Counted from the first letter of the stretch, positions 8,044 through 18,342 are shown. The stretch is DNA of 64,000 bases from CAKZQX01 sp034437035 (GCA_034437035.1 DAOTUI010000175.1:25178-89177); one strand, 5' to 3'. Made by a program: numbers and translations. The notes: generated by a model not told the origin, from the letters alone.

Positions 8044-10209
8044 ATGCACGACACTATCTGTATACTCTATATTGATCAGATTCCGGCAGAACGGGAGCGC
8101 GTCCGCAGTGCATTGGAACGCGCAACCACCGACTTTGTAATTGTTGATGTTGCGTCATACCCGGAACTGACGGCCCATGTAGCCGACAGTCACTATGATC
8201 TGGTACTGGCGAACTTTGCCACAGAAACTGATTTCACCGCAGTTCCTATCGCGGAGTTTATGCAGATTAATCCAGCACAGGCACCGCTACTGATTCTTAC
8301 CAATCCAGACCTGGAACATATAGCCCTGGAAGCCCTGCAGCAGGGTGCAACTGATTACCTGATCAAAACCTCGGCATATCTGGACCATCTGCCATTTGCC
8401 ATTCGCACGCTGGTCCAGCACCAACGCATGCAGGCCGAGTGTCAACTCCTGCACACCGCGCTGCAGCAGGTGCATGCGGAACGGGAGCGCCATATTGAAG
8501 CGCGTACCGCCCCACTCGCCCACACCGTTATGCTGCTGGAAAATGAGGTTGCTGAACGTAAGCGCGTTGAGACGGCCCTGCGCAAGAGTGAGACCAAGTT
8601 TCGCACGCTGTCCGAAACCCTCCCGGTGGCTATCTTTATTGCGCAGCCATTGCCGGGAGGCTTGCGCTTGCGCTATGTCAATCCGGCAGCCGAGGTGCTT
8701 TCCGGGTACACGCGGGAAGAGTTGCTGGCATTGCATTCCTGGGACGGGCTTGATCTTGATCTATTTACTTTTTTTGATGGTAGAATGTGGGCAATACATG
8801 ATGGTGCTCAGGTGCCTGCACGGTACGAGTTGAAAATGCGCAACAAAAAAGGGGACTTGCTCTGGGTTTCCCTCTCAGTTGCCGTTGTCGAGTTCGATGA
8901 ACAGCTTGCCATTATGGGCACGGCAGTTGATCTTACCGAGCGCAAACAGGCCGAGATTGCCCTGCATGCCGAGCAGCGTCTGCTGGCCCGGCGGGTTGCC
9001 GAGCGCACTGCCGACTTAAGTGCCGCCAATGCCGAGTTGCTGCGCGCCGTGCGCCTCAAGGATGAGTTTCTTGCCAGTATCAGCCATGAACTGCGGACGC
9101 CGCTGAACGCCATTCTGGGGATGGCCGGGGTATTGCAGGAAGAGGTCTATGGTGGCCTGAATAACCAGCAGCAGCATGCCCTTCAGCAGATCGAAGTGAG
9201 TGGTCAACGTCTGCTCAATATGATTAACGATATGCTTGATCTCTCCAAAATCGGTGCCGGCAAGGTGGCCCTGGTTATTGATAATGTTGCCCTCAAGCCG
9301 GTATGCCAGGCCAGTTTTGCCCTGTTCGAGCAAGAGATCCGGCAGAAGCAGTTGCATGTCGCCCTGGATTATGACGATGCCGTTCAGACCTTACCGGCCG
9401 ATGAGCACCGCCTGAAGCAGATTCTGGTCAACCTGGTGAGCAATGCGGTGAAGTTTACGCCGGATTCGGGTACGATTGGCCTACGGGTCGCAGGTGATAC
9501 GGCCAGTCATGCGGTCCGGATTACGGTCTGGGATACGGGGATTGGAATTGCCGCAGAAGATATGGCATGCTTATTCCAACCATTTGTGCAACTGGATGGA
9601 CGGCTGTCAAGAGCGTACGGCGGTACCGGCCTGGGATTGGCGCTGGTCTATCGCATGGTTGAAATGCATAGCGGGAGTATTACCGTAACCAGCAGTCCCG
9701 GCGAGGGAAGCTGTTTTACTGTTGCCCTGCCCTGGAATAGAGATAGCATCCCGACCAGGAGTATGTCTCTGCCGGAGGAGCGCACGGCCGGCCGCCTGAC
9801 CTTGACCGATTGGCAACCCACACCACAGCGACCGATTATTCTGATAGCAGAAAACAACGAGAGACAGCTTGAAAATGCATCAAACTATTTGTCCGCAGAG
9901 GGGTACCAGATTGTAGTTGCGCGCACCGGGGTCGAGGCAGTTACACGCGCATATGAATTCCATCCCAATATTGTTATTTTGAGTATGCATATGCCCGATT
10001 TTGATGCCCTGGAGACCCTCCACCGTATTCGGGCCGACACCAGTCTAGGGCCGGTTTTCATTATCGTCCTGACATCGCTGGCCCTGCCCGGTGAGTATGA
10101 TCGCTGTCTGGCCGCCGGCGTCAATGCCTATTTTCGAAAACCAGTTCATTTAGCGGACATAGTTACTATCATGGAGATACACCTGCAACATACAGGCGTA
10201 TCTCAATAG
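8044..10209 (+). CDS. Hybrid histidine kinase pseudoREC-PAS-HisKA-HATPase-pseudoREC
   Basis: 721 aa from ATG 8044 (GAAGAAAG upstream). The same frame is open back to 7870 through NIR-D, but that stretch is repeat DNA. An N-terminal receiver-like fold (~5-125) has Asn57 (DLVLANF) where the phosphoacceptor Asp is expected. A coiled linker, PAS (~190-310), HisKA (ISHELRTPLNA) and HATPase (GTGLGLALVYRM) follow. The C-terminal receiver-like domain (~600-715) has Ser647 (VILSMHMPDF) in place of Asp and AENN in place of the acidic DD pair, though KP near the end is kept. The kinase core looks intact while both receivers look unable to accept phosphate, so they may act as docking domains or ligand sensors. 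Confidence 0.9.
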   Translation: MHDTICILYIDQIPAERERVRSALERATTDFVIVDVASYPELTAHVADSHYDLVLANFATETDFTAVPIAEFMQINPAQAPLLILTNPDLEHIALEALQQGATDYLIKTSAYLDHLPFAIRTLVQHQRMQAECQLLHTALQQVHAERERHIEARTAPLAHTVMLLENEVAERKRVETALRKSETKFRTLSETLPVAIFIAQPLPGGLRLRYVNPAAEVLSGYTREELLALHSWDGLDLDLFTFFDGRMWAIHDGAQVPARYELKMRNKKGDLLWVSLSVAVVEFDEQLAIMGTAVDLTERKQAEIALHAEQRLLARRVAERTADLSAANAELLRAVRLKDEFLASISHELRTPLNAILGMAGVLQEEVYGGLNNQQQHALQQIEVSGQRLLNMINDMLDLSKIGAGKVALVIDNVALKPVCQASFALFEQEIRQKQLHVALDYDDAVQTLPADEHRLKQILVNLVSNAVKFTPDSGTIGLRVAGDTASHAVRITVWDTGIGIAAEDMACLFQPFVQLDGRLSRAYGGTGLGLALVYRMVEMHSGSITVTSSPGEGSCFTVALPWNRDSIPTRSMSLPEERTAGRLTLTDWQPTPQRPIILIAENNERQLENASNYLSAEGYQIVVARTGVEAVTRAYEFHPNIVILSMHMPDFDALETLHRIRADTSLGPVFIIVLTSLALPGEYDRCLAAGVNAYFRKPVHLADIVTIMEIHLQHTGVSQ

Positions 10210-10227
10210 AAGTAGAAGGTGTATAGT

Positions 10228-12465
10228 GTGAACAGCGTACCAATTACCGAGGATCTTCAGAAAGCGGCACCCGATGTTGCCGAACGTACCAGCACCATCT
10301 TGATTGTCGATGATGAACCAATCGGACGCGAGACCCTGCGGGCCATGCTGCTGATGCAGGGCTACAACCTGGCAACGGCGCGCAGTGGTACGGAAGCGCT
10401 GGAAAAAGCCGTCGAACTGACCCCCGATCTGATTTTTCTTGATGTTATGATGCCGGAGATGGATGGGTTTGAGGTCTGCCGGTGTCTGCGGGCCGATCCG
10501 GTCCTGGCAGAGGTGCCGATTATTATGGTCACTGCGCTGGATGATCGAGATTCGCGGCTGCAAGGGATTGAGGCGGGCGCGGATGATTTTGTCTCCAAGC
10601 CGTTTGACCGGGTTGAACTGCGTACGCGGGTGAAAACCATCATGCGCCTGAATCGCTACCAACGCCTGTTACTCGAGCGCGATTATCGCCAGATGGCCGA
10701 GGAGCATATCCGGCAGCGCAACCGCGAGTTAACGCTGCTCAACCGGGTGATTGCGGCGGCGGCCACCGCGCTGGATGCGCAAGAGGTCATCAATATTGCC
10801 TGCGAGTCGCTGGTGCATACCTTTGCGGTCTGTCGGGCAACGGCGCTGCTGCTGGATACGCCGCAAACGCACTGGACCGTTGTTGCACGTTCGGCGGCCG
10901 CGGCCGCCCCCCACCTGTGCCGGTCCTGTCTGGAACAGGTCCGGAATGGCGCTGCCGACACCGATGTGCGCCTGCCTATCGCCCATGTGCTGCAGACGAA
11001 AATGCCCCTGAGCATTACCCGCCCTGCAGCTGACGCGGAGTTGTCTCCTGACGCACCCCGCTCCCCAATGTATGCGCTGATGGAGCGGTCGGGTCTGGCT
11101 ACCTGCCTGATTGTTCCCATCCTGATGCGCAATCAGGTCGTCGGGCTGATCGAAATGGGCGCGGTGGAACCCTGCAGCTTTAACGACCAGGAACTGCTCC
11201 TGGCGCAGAGTGTCGCCAGCGCGGTCGGCCAGGCAATGGAAACGGCGCAACTCTACCAGCAACTGCAGCGCCACGCCGATAACCTGGAAGAGGTTGTTGC
11301 ACAGCGTACGCGCGAGTTAGAACTGGAGCGTGACCGCACCCAGGCCATTCTCGAAGCGCTGGGTGAAGCGGTTCTCGTCACCGACTTTGAAGATATCGTC
11401 CACTACTTTAACCCGGCCGCCGCCGCCCTCACCGGCTATTCCAGTGATGAGGTGGTCGGGCAGCATGCCTACAGCCGTCCGGGTGATGGACCGCTCCCCG
11501 CCATCTCGGAGGAGATCCAGCAGATTGTGCAGGCCGGTCAGACCTGGCGCGGCGAACTGGTCAACCAGCGGAAGGATGGCACGCGCTACGACGCGGCGGT
11601 GACGATTGCGCCCCTGTTTGATCCGCACACACCGGGTCAACCGGTGGGTTATGTCAGTGTCCAGCGTGACATTACGCCGATTAAAGAAGCGGAACGGCTG
11701 AAGGATCAGTTTGTCTCCAATGTCTCGCATGAACTACGTACGCCCCTCTCGATTATTACGCTGCTCAGTGGCAACCTGGATACGCTCTATGCGCGGTTAA
11801 GCGATGAACGACGGCAGCGCATGATCCGGGATATTCGGGAGCACACGCGAGTGCTGGATGATCTGATCAGCGATCTGCTCGAAATTGCGCGGATCGACAG
11901 CCAGCGGATCTCGATGAAGCGGCAGCCGCTGAATCTGGTAGAACTGATCGGCGAAGAGGCCGATAAACAGGTGCCCCTGATCCAGAAGAAGGCGCAATCC
12001 CTCTCCGTCACCGGTGTTGATTATCTGCCCGTGTCGGGGAACGATGGTCAGTTGCGCCAGATTTTGCGCAATCTCTTGAACAATGCCATCAAGTACACGC
12101 CGGACAGAGGATGTATCACCTGTGAGTCGCGCATGTTAACGACAGGTGCAGCGGAAGAACCGGTCTGGCCCGGCAGCCACGATCTGCCACCGGGCACATG
12201 GGCCGCAGTGCGGGTTACAGACACCGGGATTGGTATCTCTGAAGAGAATATGCCCCAGATATTTGAGCGTTTTTACCGTGTGCAACCACAGGGAAATATA
12301 TCGGGAACCGGTTTAGGCCTCGCTATTGCACACGAGTTGATTACCCTGCATGCCGGCACGATTGCCGTTGCTTCCACTCCCGGTGAAGGGAGTACTTTTG
12401 TGGTCTACTTTCCCCTGTTAACGGAGGAGGTTCGCACCTATGAAAAGATCTATTCTTGTCGTTGA
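10228..12465 (+). CDS. Sensor histidine kinase REC-GAF-PAS-HisKA-HATPase
   Basis: About 745 aa. I choose GTG 10228 because AGAAGG lies 8 nt upstream; GTG 10219 in the same frame overlaps that motif. The receiver has an intact phosphoacceptor (LIFLDVMMPEMDG), followed by a coiled segment, GAF (~175-345), PAS (~375-480), HisKA (VSNVSHELRTPLS) and HATPase (GTGLGLAIAHEL). It is cytosolic. It follows the previous kinase by 18 nt and overlaps the next regulator by 26 bp, so the three were probably transcribed and translated together. The receiver closely resembles that of the HD-GYP protein, which makes cross-talk within the cluster plausible. Confidence 0.92.
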   Translation: MNSVPITEDLQKAAPDVAERTSTILIVDDEPIGRETLRAMLLMQGYNLATARSGTEALEKAVELTPDLIFLDVMMPEMDGFEVCRCLRADPVLAEVPIIMVTALDDRDSRLQGIEAGADDFVSKPFDRVELRTRVKTIMRLNRYQRLLLERDYRQMAEEHIRQRNRELTLLNRVIAAAATALDAQEVINIACESLVHTFAVCRATALLLDTPQTHWTVVARSAAAAAPHLCRSCLEQVRNGAADTDVRLPIAHVLQTKMPLSITRPAADAELSPDAPRSPMYALMERSGLATCLIVPILMRNQVVGLIEMGAVEPCSFNDQELLLAQSVASAVGQAMETAQLYQQLQRHADNLEEVVAQRTRELELERDRTQAILEALGEAVLVTDFEDIVHYFNPAAAALTGYSSDEVVGQHAYSRPGDGPLPAISEEIQQIVQAGQTWRGELVNQRKDGTRYDAAVTIAPLFDPHTPGQPVGYVSVQRDITPIKEAERLKDQFVSNVSHELRTPLSIITLLSGNLDTLYARLSDERRQRMIRDIREHTRVLDDLISDLLEIARIDSQRISMKRQPLNLVELIGEEADKQVPLIQKKAQSLSVTGVDYLPVSGNDGQLRQILRNLLNNAIKYTPDRGCITCESRMLTTGAAEEPVWPGSHDLPPGTWAAVRVTDTGIGISEENMPQIFERFYRVQPQGNISGTGLGLAIAHELITLHAGTIAVASTPGEGSTFVVYFPLLTEEVRTYEKIYSCR

Positions 12466-13174
12466 TGACCAACCGGATCTACTGGACAGCCTGGCGCTGA
12501 CACTCGAAGCGGCAGGCTATGAAGCGATGACCGCAAATGATGGGCTTGAAGCGCTGTCCCTGCTTCAGGCACACACCGTTGATCTTATTCTGGCAGATAT
12601 TGCCATGCCCCAGATGAATGGCTACCAACTGTATGAGCGTGTACGCGCCAATCCCCTCTGGACAACCATCCCGTTTCTCTTTTTGACGGCACGCACACTC
12701 GACAGCGATATCCGGTATGGCAAGGAGTTGGGCGTTGATGACTATCTGACCAAGCCGATTCAGCCGGAAGATCTGCTGGCCGTGGTGCGGGGGAAACTGC
12801 GCCGGGCGCAGCAGATTACGCAGCCCACAACGCAGGCGGCCCCGCAAGCCAGTAACGACTCCAGTACACTGATAGTTGGAGAGTTGCAGATCGATCCCGG
12901 CCAGCACCGCGTCTGGAATAATGGGCAGCCGGTGAAACTCTCCGCGCGGGAGTTTACGCTGCTGGAGTACCTGGCCCGGCGCGTCAACCGGCTGGTGTCG
13001 CTGCAAGAGTTGATCCGGGTGACGCATGATCTGGATACCGACCATGCCGAAGCCGGGTCGCTGCTGCGTCCGCTGGTGCGTTCACTACGGCGCAAACTGG
13101 GGTACGAGACGGGTGAGATGGGCTGTATCGAGAACGTGCGCGGGATTGGTTATCGCCTGAATGCGCCGGAGTAA
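12440..13174 (+). CDS. Winged-helix response regulator (OmpR/PhoB type)
   Basis: 244 aa. The receiver at ~3-120 has VVDDQ, phosphoacceptor in LILADIAMP, and KPI. A short linker is followed by an OmpR-type winged helix (~150-242) with LSAREFTLLEYLA and a C-terminal RGIGYRL. It starts inside the upstream kinase gene, the likely cognate partner. It is probably the DNA-binding output of the 5.1-13.2 kb cluster; target genes are not known. Confidence 0.93.
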   Translation: MKRSILVVDDQPDLLDSLALTLEAAGYEAMTANDGLEALSLLQAHTVDLILADIAMPQMNGYQLYERVRANPLWTTIPFLFLTARTLDSDIRYGKELGVDDYLTKPIQPEDLLAVVRGKLRRAQQITQPTTQAAPQASNDSSTLIVGELQIDPGQHRVWNNGQPVKLSAREFTLLEYLARRVNRLVSLQELIRVTHDLDTDHAEAGSLLRPLVRSLRRKLGYETGEMGCIENVRGIGYRLNAPE

Positions 13175-13550
13175 TCGCGCATTCCGTAGGCGCGCTTTCG
13201 GGAGTAGATTTTGCGGTAGGGATGCGCTTCTGCGCGTCCACCTGGCGTCCTGGTAATGTAGGCTTTTTATGGTAGGGACGCGCTTCTGCGCATCCACAGC
13301 CTGTCCTGGTGCGGGACATGGTTTCTGGATCGGCGGTTTCTGCCGGTCTCGCCAACCGCATTCCAATGCGCTCCGGCAAAAAAGTCTACACTTGAGAGAG
13401 GGCGGCAGCCCGGCTGCCGCCTGCTTCTACTCCGAGAGGATTAACCGGGTGCGTTGAAAGCGCGCGAGTGTTATGCCAAGCGGTTCGTCTGATGTTGGTC
13501 ATCTCTGCGCTCTTTGCGTCTCTGCGGTGAAAAGAAAGCTCGTTGTAGTA
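13175..13550. other. Convergent intergenic region with dispersed hairpin repeats
   Basis: Lies between two converging genes. It holds two copies of the GGTAGGGAYGCGCTTCTGCGC palindromic repeat (about 13215-13239 and 13271-13295), and no open frame with a ribosome-binding site. Confidence 0.6.
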
Positions 13551-15347
13551 CTACTCCCGCGTATGCCACAGGTAGACCGGCGCGGGACCAATCGTCAGCG
13601 AGAAGCGCCCGTCGATTGCCCCGATATCGGAAACCACCCCGTCGCGCTCAACCAGTTGCCCGGTAGTCGCCGTGGTACTGAAGCCCACGCGGGTGGTTGG
13701 CGGCGACCAGAGGATATCCAGGGCCGCATCGCCCCGGCGGAGGCGCATGTCGTAGACTTCCCGGCCACTGACTGTGGTCAGGTTATCCAGGTAGATTGTA
13801 CCGCGCCCGCGTGACTCGTCAGTCACATCATCAAGCACCAGGGCCACCAGGCCGGCGGGGAAATCAACCCGCCCGTTGCCGCTGCCGCTGATCCGGTTGC
13901 CCGGGTCAACCTCAACGCCGATGGGGGTTGAGATAAAGTGCCAATCCGGCGCGCCCACACTGCCTAACGCAAACTGCAGCACTTCCCCCTCGGCATCGCG
14001 TAGCCAGGCCCGGACGCCATGCCCGCTGCCGTCGCCGTAGACCCACACACCGAGCGCGTAGGGCTCACCGGCAAGCGGGATCGGCTGGGGCCGCTCAAAC
14101 ACGACATAGTCGTTGCTGTCGGTACTGAAGTTGTAAACAATCTGCGCGCTGCCGGCCCCGGCGTGGATCTGTACACTGGTAAACTCCAACCGGCCATTCG
14201 GCTGACTGACGCGCCGCCACTCACCTAACTCTTCAAAGTCAAAGATGGTGGTCTTCTCGAAGAGGTCTTGCCGTTCGACAAAGCCGGCACCGGCCAGTTC
14301 CCGGTTCAGCGTGCGCAGCGCGGCGTAGGCCGGTTTCTGCCGGCTCTCGCGGTAGTCCTCACGCCCCCGTCCGGCGCGGATCAGGCCGTAGGGGTTGTGG
14401 TTATCATCCTTGAGCATGTACCAGAAGGAACGCTCGACGCCCGCCTCCCAGAGCAGCAGCATTGCCCGCACCAGGTAGTTGGCCTGCTGTTCTTCATCGG
14501 TGAGCCCTTCCCGGTCGCGGTCGCCGGGACCGCTGGACCAGCCCAGCTCCGTCACCCAGATCGGCTTGGGACCAAACTGGTTGCCCAGGGCGCGCGCCAT
14601 CCCGGCGGAGGCGGCAATATTGCCGTCTTCGGGGCTGTAGGGATCGACATAGGGATGGATGGCGATAATGTCAAAGCTGTTCCAGGCGCCCTCGGCAGCC
14701 ACCGCGCGGGCAAAGGTGACATCGAAGGGATTAAACCCACCGATCAACACCTGCGCCTGCGGATCGATTTCTTTGATAACCGCGCCGGCCCGCATCAGCA
14801 ACTCGGCGTAGGCTTGCGGGTCGGGCTGCGGCTGCCAGAAGAGGCTGTTATCCGGCTCGTTCCAGATTTCCCAATGGTGAATGTAGCGCCGATAGCGCGT
14901 GACCACTGCGCGCACATACTCCTCAAAATGATCCGGATCGGGCGCGTAGTAGGAGACATCGTTGGGCGTATCATCGGGGTTATCGGTGGCCCAGCCGACA
15001 GACGGCCCCAACACCCCCAGCACCTCAATGTCTCGCCGCAGCAGGGCGCGCATGGCCGCGTCGGTGAAGGTCCAGTCCCAGACATCGGGGGCGGGCTGCA
15101 CGCGGTGCCAGTGAAAATCTTCCCGCACCCAGGGCACACCCAGGTCGGATACAATCTCGGCGGGAATATCCATTGAGGTCGGATCGGGATAGCGGGTTGC
15201 CAGATGGGTGTTGAGCCCAAATGAGGGGGCACCAACGGGTCCGGCGCTGTAGGCGGTTGGAATAGGCAGTGGTTCCGTAATCAGATTAGAGGCGACCAGC
15301 AGGACAACAAAGATCAGCAGAACGGGAAAACAGCGTCGTGGCATCAT
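13551..15347 (-). CDS. Secreted glycoside hydrolase, clan GH-A TIM barrel
   Basis: About 598 aa from ATG 15347 (AAGG five bases upstream; an upstream extension to 15485 lacks a ribosome-binding site). Residues ~5-30 form a signal peptide. The barrel (~45-390) carries IHHWEIWNEPDNS with the acid/base Glu of clan A enzymes, and IWVTELGWSSG with the likely nucleophile. It resembles GH39/GH5-type glycosidases. The C-terminal ~200 residues form beta-rich modules that may bind carbohydrate. Substrate cannot be told. It stands alone, with no sugar transporter nearby. Confidence 0.85.
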   Translation of the reverse strand: MMPRRCFPVLLIFVVLLVASNLITEPLPIPTAYSAGPVGAPSFGLNTHLATRYPDPTSMDIPAEIVSDLGVPWVREDFHWHRVQPAPDVWDWTFTDAAMRALLRRDIEVLGVLGPSVGWATDNPDDTPNDVSYYAPDPDHFEEYVRAVVTRYRRYIHHWEIWNEPDNSLFWQPQPDPQAYAELLMRAGAVIKEIDPQAQVLIGGFNPFDVTFARAVAAEGAWNSFDIIAIHPYVDPYSPEDGNIAASAGMARALGNQFGPKPIWVTELGWSSGPGDRDREGLTDEEQQANYLVRAMLLLWEAGVERSFWYMLKDDNHNPYGLIRAGRGREDYRESRQKPAYAALRTLNRELAGAGFVERQDLFEKTTIFDFEELGEWRRVSQPNGRLEFTSVQIHAGAGSAQIVYNFSTDSNDYVVFERPQPIPLAGEPYALGVWVYGDGSGHGVRAWLRDAEGEVLQFALGSVGAPDWHFISTPIGVEVDPGNRISGSGNGRVDFPAGLVALVLDDVTDESRGRGTIYLDNLTTVSGREVYDMRLRRGDAALDILWSPPTTRVGFSTTATTGQLVERDGVVSDIGAIDGRFSLTIGPAPVYLWHTRE

Positions 15348-15722
15348 GGGCACCTTGCATGATATCAGGTCACGGATACAGGGACGACCGGACTGAACGG
15401 CGGGCCGGATCGGGTGGGGGTGAGTAACATACGACTGTCCTGTGTAGGTTGGCCGGAGCGGGTAAATGTTCCCTGAACCCCGCACCCGATCCGCGTGACA
15501 TTTCTCTCAGGCAGTATACCGTCCAGGCACAACCGGAACATTAGCAGCGGATGACAATTACACGGTCAGCGTGATCTTGCCGGCTCCCAGCGTGGTGCTG
15601 TACCTTTATGTTCTCTGGATTATACGGTATTTTGGGAAATCCGGGGCAGTAGTTTCGGGTGAGAAAACAGACAGCACCGGGAGAATGTGCCCGTTCTTTT
15701 TAAACCGATGCCCGACAAACAA

Positions 15723-15755
15723 AAGCGGCGGGGAGCAATTTGCTCCTCGCCGCTT
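15723..15755 (-). terminator. Rho-independent terminator of the symporter operon
   Basis: GC-rich inverted repeat (GCGGCG-GGAGCA / TGCTCC-CGCCGC, one mismatch). On the minus strand it is followed by TTTTGTTTG. It lies 34 bp past the symporter stop. Confidence 0.85.
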
Positions 15756-15788
15756 GCCTGCGGAACAGAAATGTGTGCAGAACCGCTA

Positions 15789-17561
15789 TCAGTCGCCGTG
15801 GGCCGGAGCCACACCCACGCCACGCGGAACGCGTACCGACTCGACCAGATCCTGGATCTCCTGCGGCGGTGCTGCAGTCGACCGCGAAACAATGAACGTA
15901 ACCAGGAAGTTCAGGATCGCGCCGACTGTGCCGATACCCTGGGCCGTGATGCCGAGGAAACTCTCGATAATCGGCGCTTCCGTGCCGAACAGTTGCACCG
16001 AGCGCATCATCAGGATCATCACCATCGTAAAGATCAGGCCCGTCAGCATACCGGCGATAGCGCCATAGTTGTTGGCCCGTTTGTCGAAGATCCCCAGCAG
16101 GATGATGGGGAAGAAACTCGCCGCCGCCAGACCAAAGGCAAAGGCCACCACTTCAGCCACAAAGCCTGGTGGGTTAATCCCAAAGTAACCGGCAGCCACC
16201 ACACCAAAGAAGATTACAATACGACCGACCAGCAGACGCTGGGCCTCGTCGGCATTCGGGTTGATCAGGCGGTAGTAAATATCGTGCGAGAAGGCGCTGG
16301 AGATCACCAGCAACAGCCCCGATGCCGTCGAGAGTGCCGCCGCCAGACCACCCGCCGCTACCAGCGCAATCACGAAGGGTGAGAGCTGCGCAATTTCCGG
16401 CGTTGCCAGCACGATAATGTCGCGGTCAATCGTCGCTTCGGCAAAACCGCCCGCCGCACTCGCCATGCTAATCGTTAACTCATCACCCGTAGCATCGGGG
16501 GTAAAGGAGAGCAGATCGGCTTCTTGCCAGGAAGTCGCCCATCCGATATCCTCACCGGCACTCTTGTGTCCCTCCGGATAGGTCAGATTATAAATTGGTT
16601 CCTCATCGGTTCCGGCAACATTCGTGACCTGCGCGCCATCGAGGCTGTTGATCAGGTTATAGCGGGCGAACACGGCCAGCGCCGGGGCAGTGGTGTAGAG
16701 CAGCGCAATAAAGAGCAGCGCCCAGCCGGCGGAGTAGCGTGCCGCGCGCACATTCGGCACCGTGTAGAAACGCACAATCACATGCGGCAGCCCGGCCGTC
16801 CCGATCATCAGTGCAATGGTGATAGCAAACACATTGAGTTGATCGAGATTGGTAAATGGTTGCGTATACTCCTGGAAGCCCAGTTCGCGCTGGAGTCCAT
16901 CAAGATCGGAGGTAATATTACTAAACGCCAGTCCCAACTGCGGGATCGGGTTGCCGGTCAGTTCGGCCGAGATGGCCACCGCCGGAATGAGAAAGGCCAG
17001 GATCAACACAAAATACTGAGCTACCTGGGTCCAGGTAATGCCTTTCATACCACCCAGCACGGCGAAGAAGGCGACAATCACCATACCGATGACCACACCC
17101 CAGTTAACCTCCAGCCCCAGGAAGCGCCCGAACACCACGCCAACACCGCGCATCTGCCCGGCCACATAGGTCAGCGAGACAAAGACCGCCGCAATTGCCG
17201 CTACGCCACGGGCCGTCTTTGAGTAGTAACGGTCACCCACAAAGTCCGGCACAGTATACTTGCCGAACTTACGCAGGTACGGGGCCAGCAGCAGCGCCAG
17301 CAGGACGTACCCACCCGTCCAACCCAGCAGATAAATCGCGCCGTCAAAGCCCATAAAGGAGATCAGCCCGGCCATCGAGATAAACGAGGCTGCCGACATC
17401 CAATCCGCCGCCGTTGCCGCACCGTTGGCAACGGCCGGAACACCTTGACCGGCTACGTAGAAGCCTTTGGTATCACGCACGCGACTCGTGTAGCCAATGT
17501 AGAGATAGATACCAAACGTGAGAATAACCAGAATAAACGTCCAGAGTTCCACCGCACTCAT
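15789..17561 (-). CDS. Sodium:solute symporter large subunit (SSS family, ActP-like)
   Basis: 590 aa with about 13 predicted membrane helices. Family features include DWMSAASFISMAGL in helix 2, the GYVLLALLLAPYLRKFGKYTVPDF segment region, and LAAALSTASGLLLVISSAFSHD. A ~90-residue soluble insertion (~310-400) lies between later helices. Preceded by a good ribosome-binding site (GGGAGGTG) and 28 bp from the small DUF4212 subunit, as in the two-component symporters for short organic acids. Acetate or a similar acid is the likeliest substrate, which would suit photoheterotrophic growth, but this is inference. Confidence 0.9.
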   Translation of the reverse strand: MSAVELWTFILVILTFGIYLYIGYTSRVRDTKGFYVAGQGVPAVANGAATAADWMSAASFISMAGLISFMGFDGAIYLLGWTGGYVLLALLLAPYLRKFGKYTVPDFVGDRYYSKTARGVAAIAAVFVSLTYVAGQMRGVGVVFGRFLGLEVNWGVVIGMVIVAFFAVLGGMKGITWTQVAQYFVLILAFLIPAVAISAELTGNPIPQLGLAFSNITSDLDGLQRELGFQEYTQPFTNLDQLNVFAITIALMIGTAGLPHVIVRFYTVPNVRAARYSAGWALLFIALLYTTAPALAVFARYNLINSLDGAQVTNVAGTDEEPIYNLTYPEGHKSAGEDIGWATSWQEADLLSFTPDATGDELTISMASAAGGFAEATIDRDIIVLATPEIAQLSPFVIALVAAGGLAAALSTASGLLLVISSAFSHDIYYRLINPNADEAQRLLVGRIVIFFGVVAAGYFGINPPGFVAEVVAFAFGLAAASFFPIILLGIFDKRANNYGAIAGMLTGLIFTMVMILMMRSVQLFGTEAPIIESFLGITAQGIGTVGAILNFLVTFIVSRSTAAPPQEIQDLVESVRVPRGVGVAPAHGD

Positions 17562-17589
17562 GCTGCACCTCCCTTAGTTCACTCCGCTA

Positions 17590-17877
17590 CTACTCGTGTA
17601 CATCGAACTTGTTGTCAACCCGATCCATGATCTTGGCATAGGTGAAGATGAGGATCACAAAGACGACAATCGCACCCTGATGCGCCATCCAGAAGCTAAA
17701 GGGCACGTTACCGATCCGAACATTAGCCAGTGGCAGCGCCAGTCCGATCGCCGCCACATACGACACCAGCGCCCACACCGCCAGCAAGCCCAGAATTAAC
17801 CGGATGTTGGTCTTCCAGTAGGCCTGCGCTTTCTCTGCACTGTCCACCTTGGCAATTTTTCGATCCGCCGTTGCCAT
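17590..17877 (-). CDS. DUF4212 small subunit of sodium:solute symporter
   Basis: 95 aa. Two membrane helices (~26-48 and ~62-82) separated by a short loop; YWKTNIRLILGLLAVWALVS is typical of the family. Strong ribosome-binding site AAGGAGGG before ATG 17877. Always found next to, or fused with, the large symporter subunit, as here. Confidence 0.9.
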   Translation of the reverse strand: MATADRKIAKVDSAEKAQAYWKTNIRLILGLLAVWALVSYVAAIGLALPLANVRIGNVPFSFWMAHQGAIVVFVILIFTYAKIMDRVDNKFDVHE

Positions 17878-18255
17878 AGTCCGTCCCTCCTTTAACTCTT
17901 CCGATCACCCGATAGAACACCGCACACAACCGCCCTGCACCTCCCGGACGGGCCGCTTTGCCGGAACAGCCTGTCCTCCAGCGCACGCGTTATTACAGGT
18001 ACTGCGCAGTACGCAGCGTCACCTGTGTGGCACACAACCTACATGGCGCGGTTGCATCGCCTGCCCATTCAGACTGTCAGCGTTTTAGGTTTAGGGCGGT
18101 ACCCCCATCATAGTGAAGAAGTTTTAGCGAACAATAAGAATCGTGTAAAGTTTTCGTAAAGTAAATAAATTGCTACGAAACGAGCGAGAACAGAGAACAA
18201 AGAACCAGAGAACAGAGCGCCCCTGACGCAGCGTTATCGGACAACTGGCTTGTGT

Positions 18256-18334
18256 CCGGTACCGCTCTGCCGGAGGCGCAGCCGGCGTTCGGGTCTGGCA
18301 CCGGACCGAAACCGGCGGCACCGCGTAACGTGTG
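18256..18334 (+). repeat. NIR-E1, half copy
   Basis: Only the right half remains: CTCTGCCGGAGGCG through ACCGCGTAACGTGTG. It is the first of four neighbouring copies. Confidence 0.7.
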
Positions 18335-18342
18335 TAACCTTA

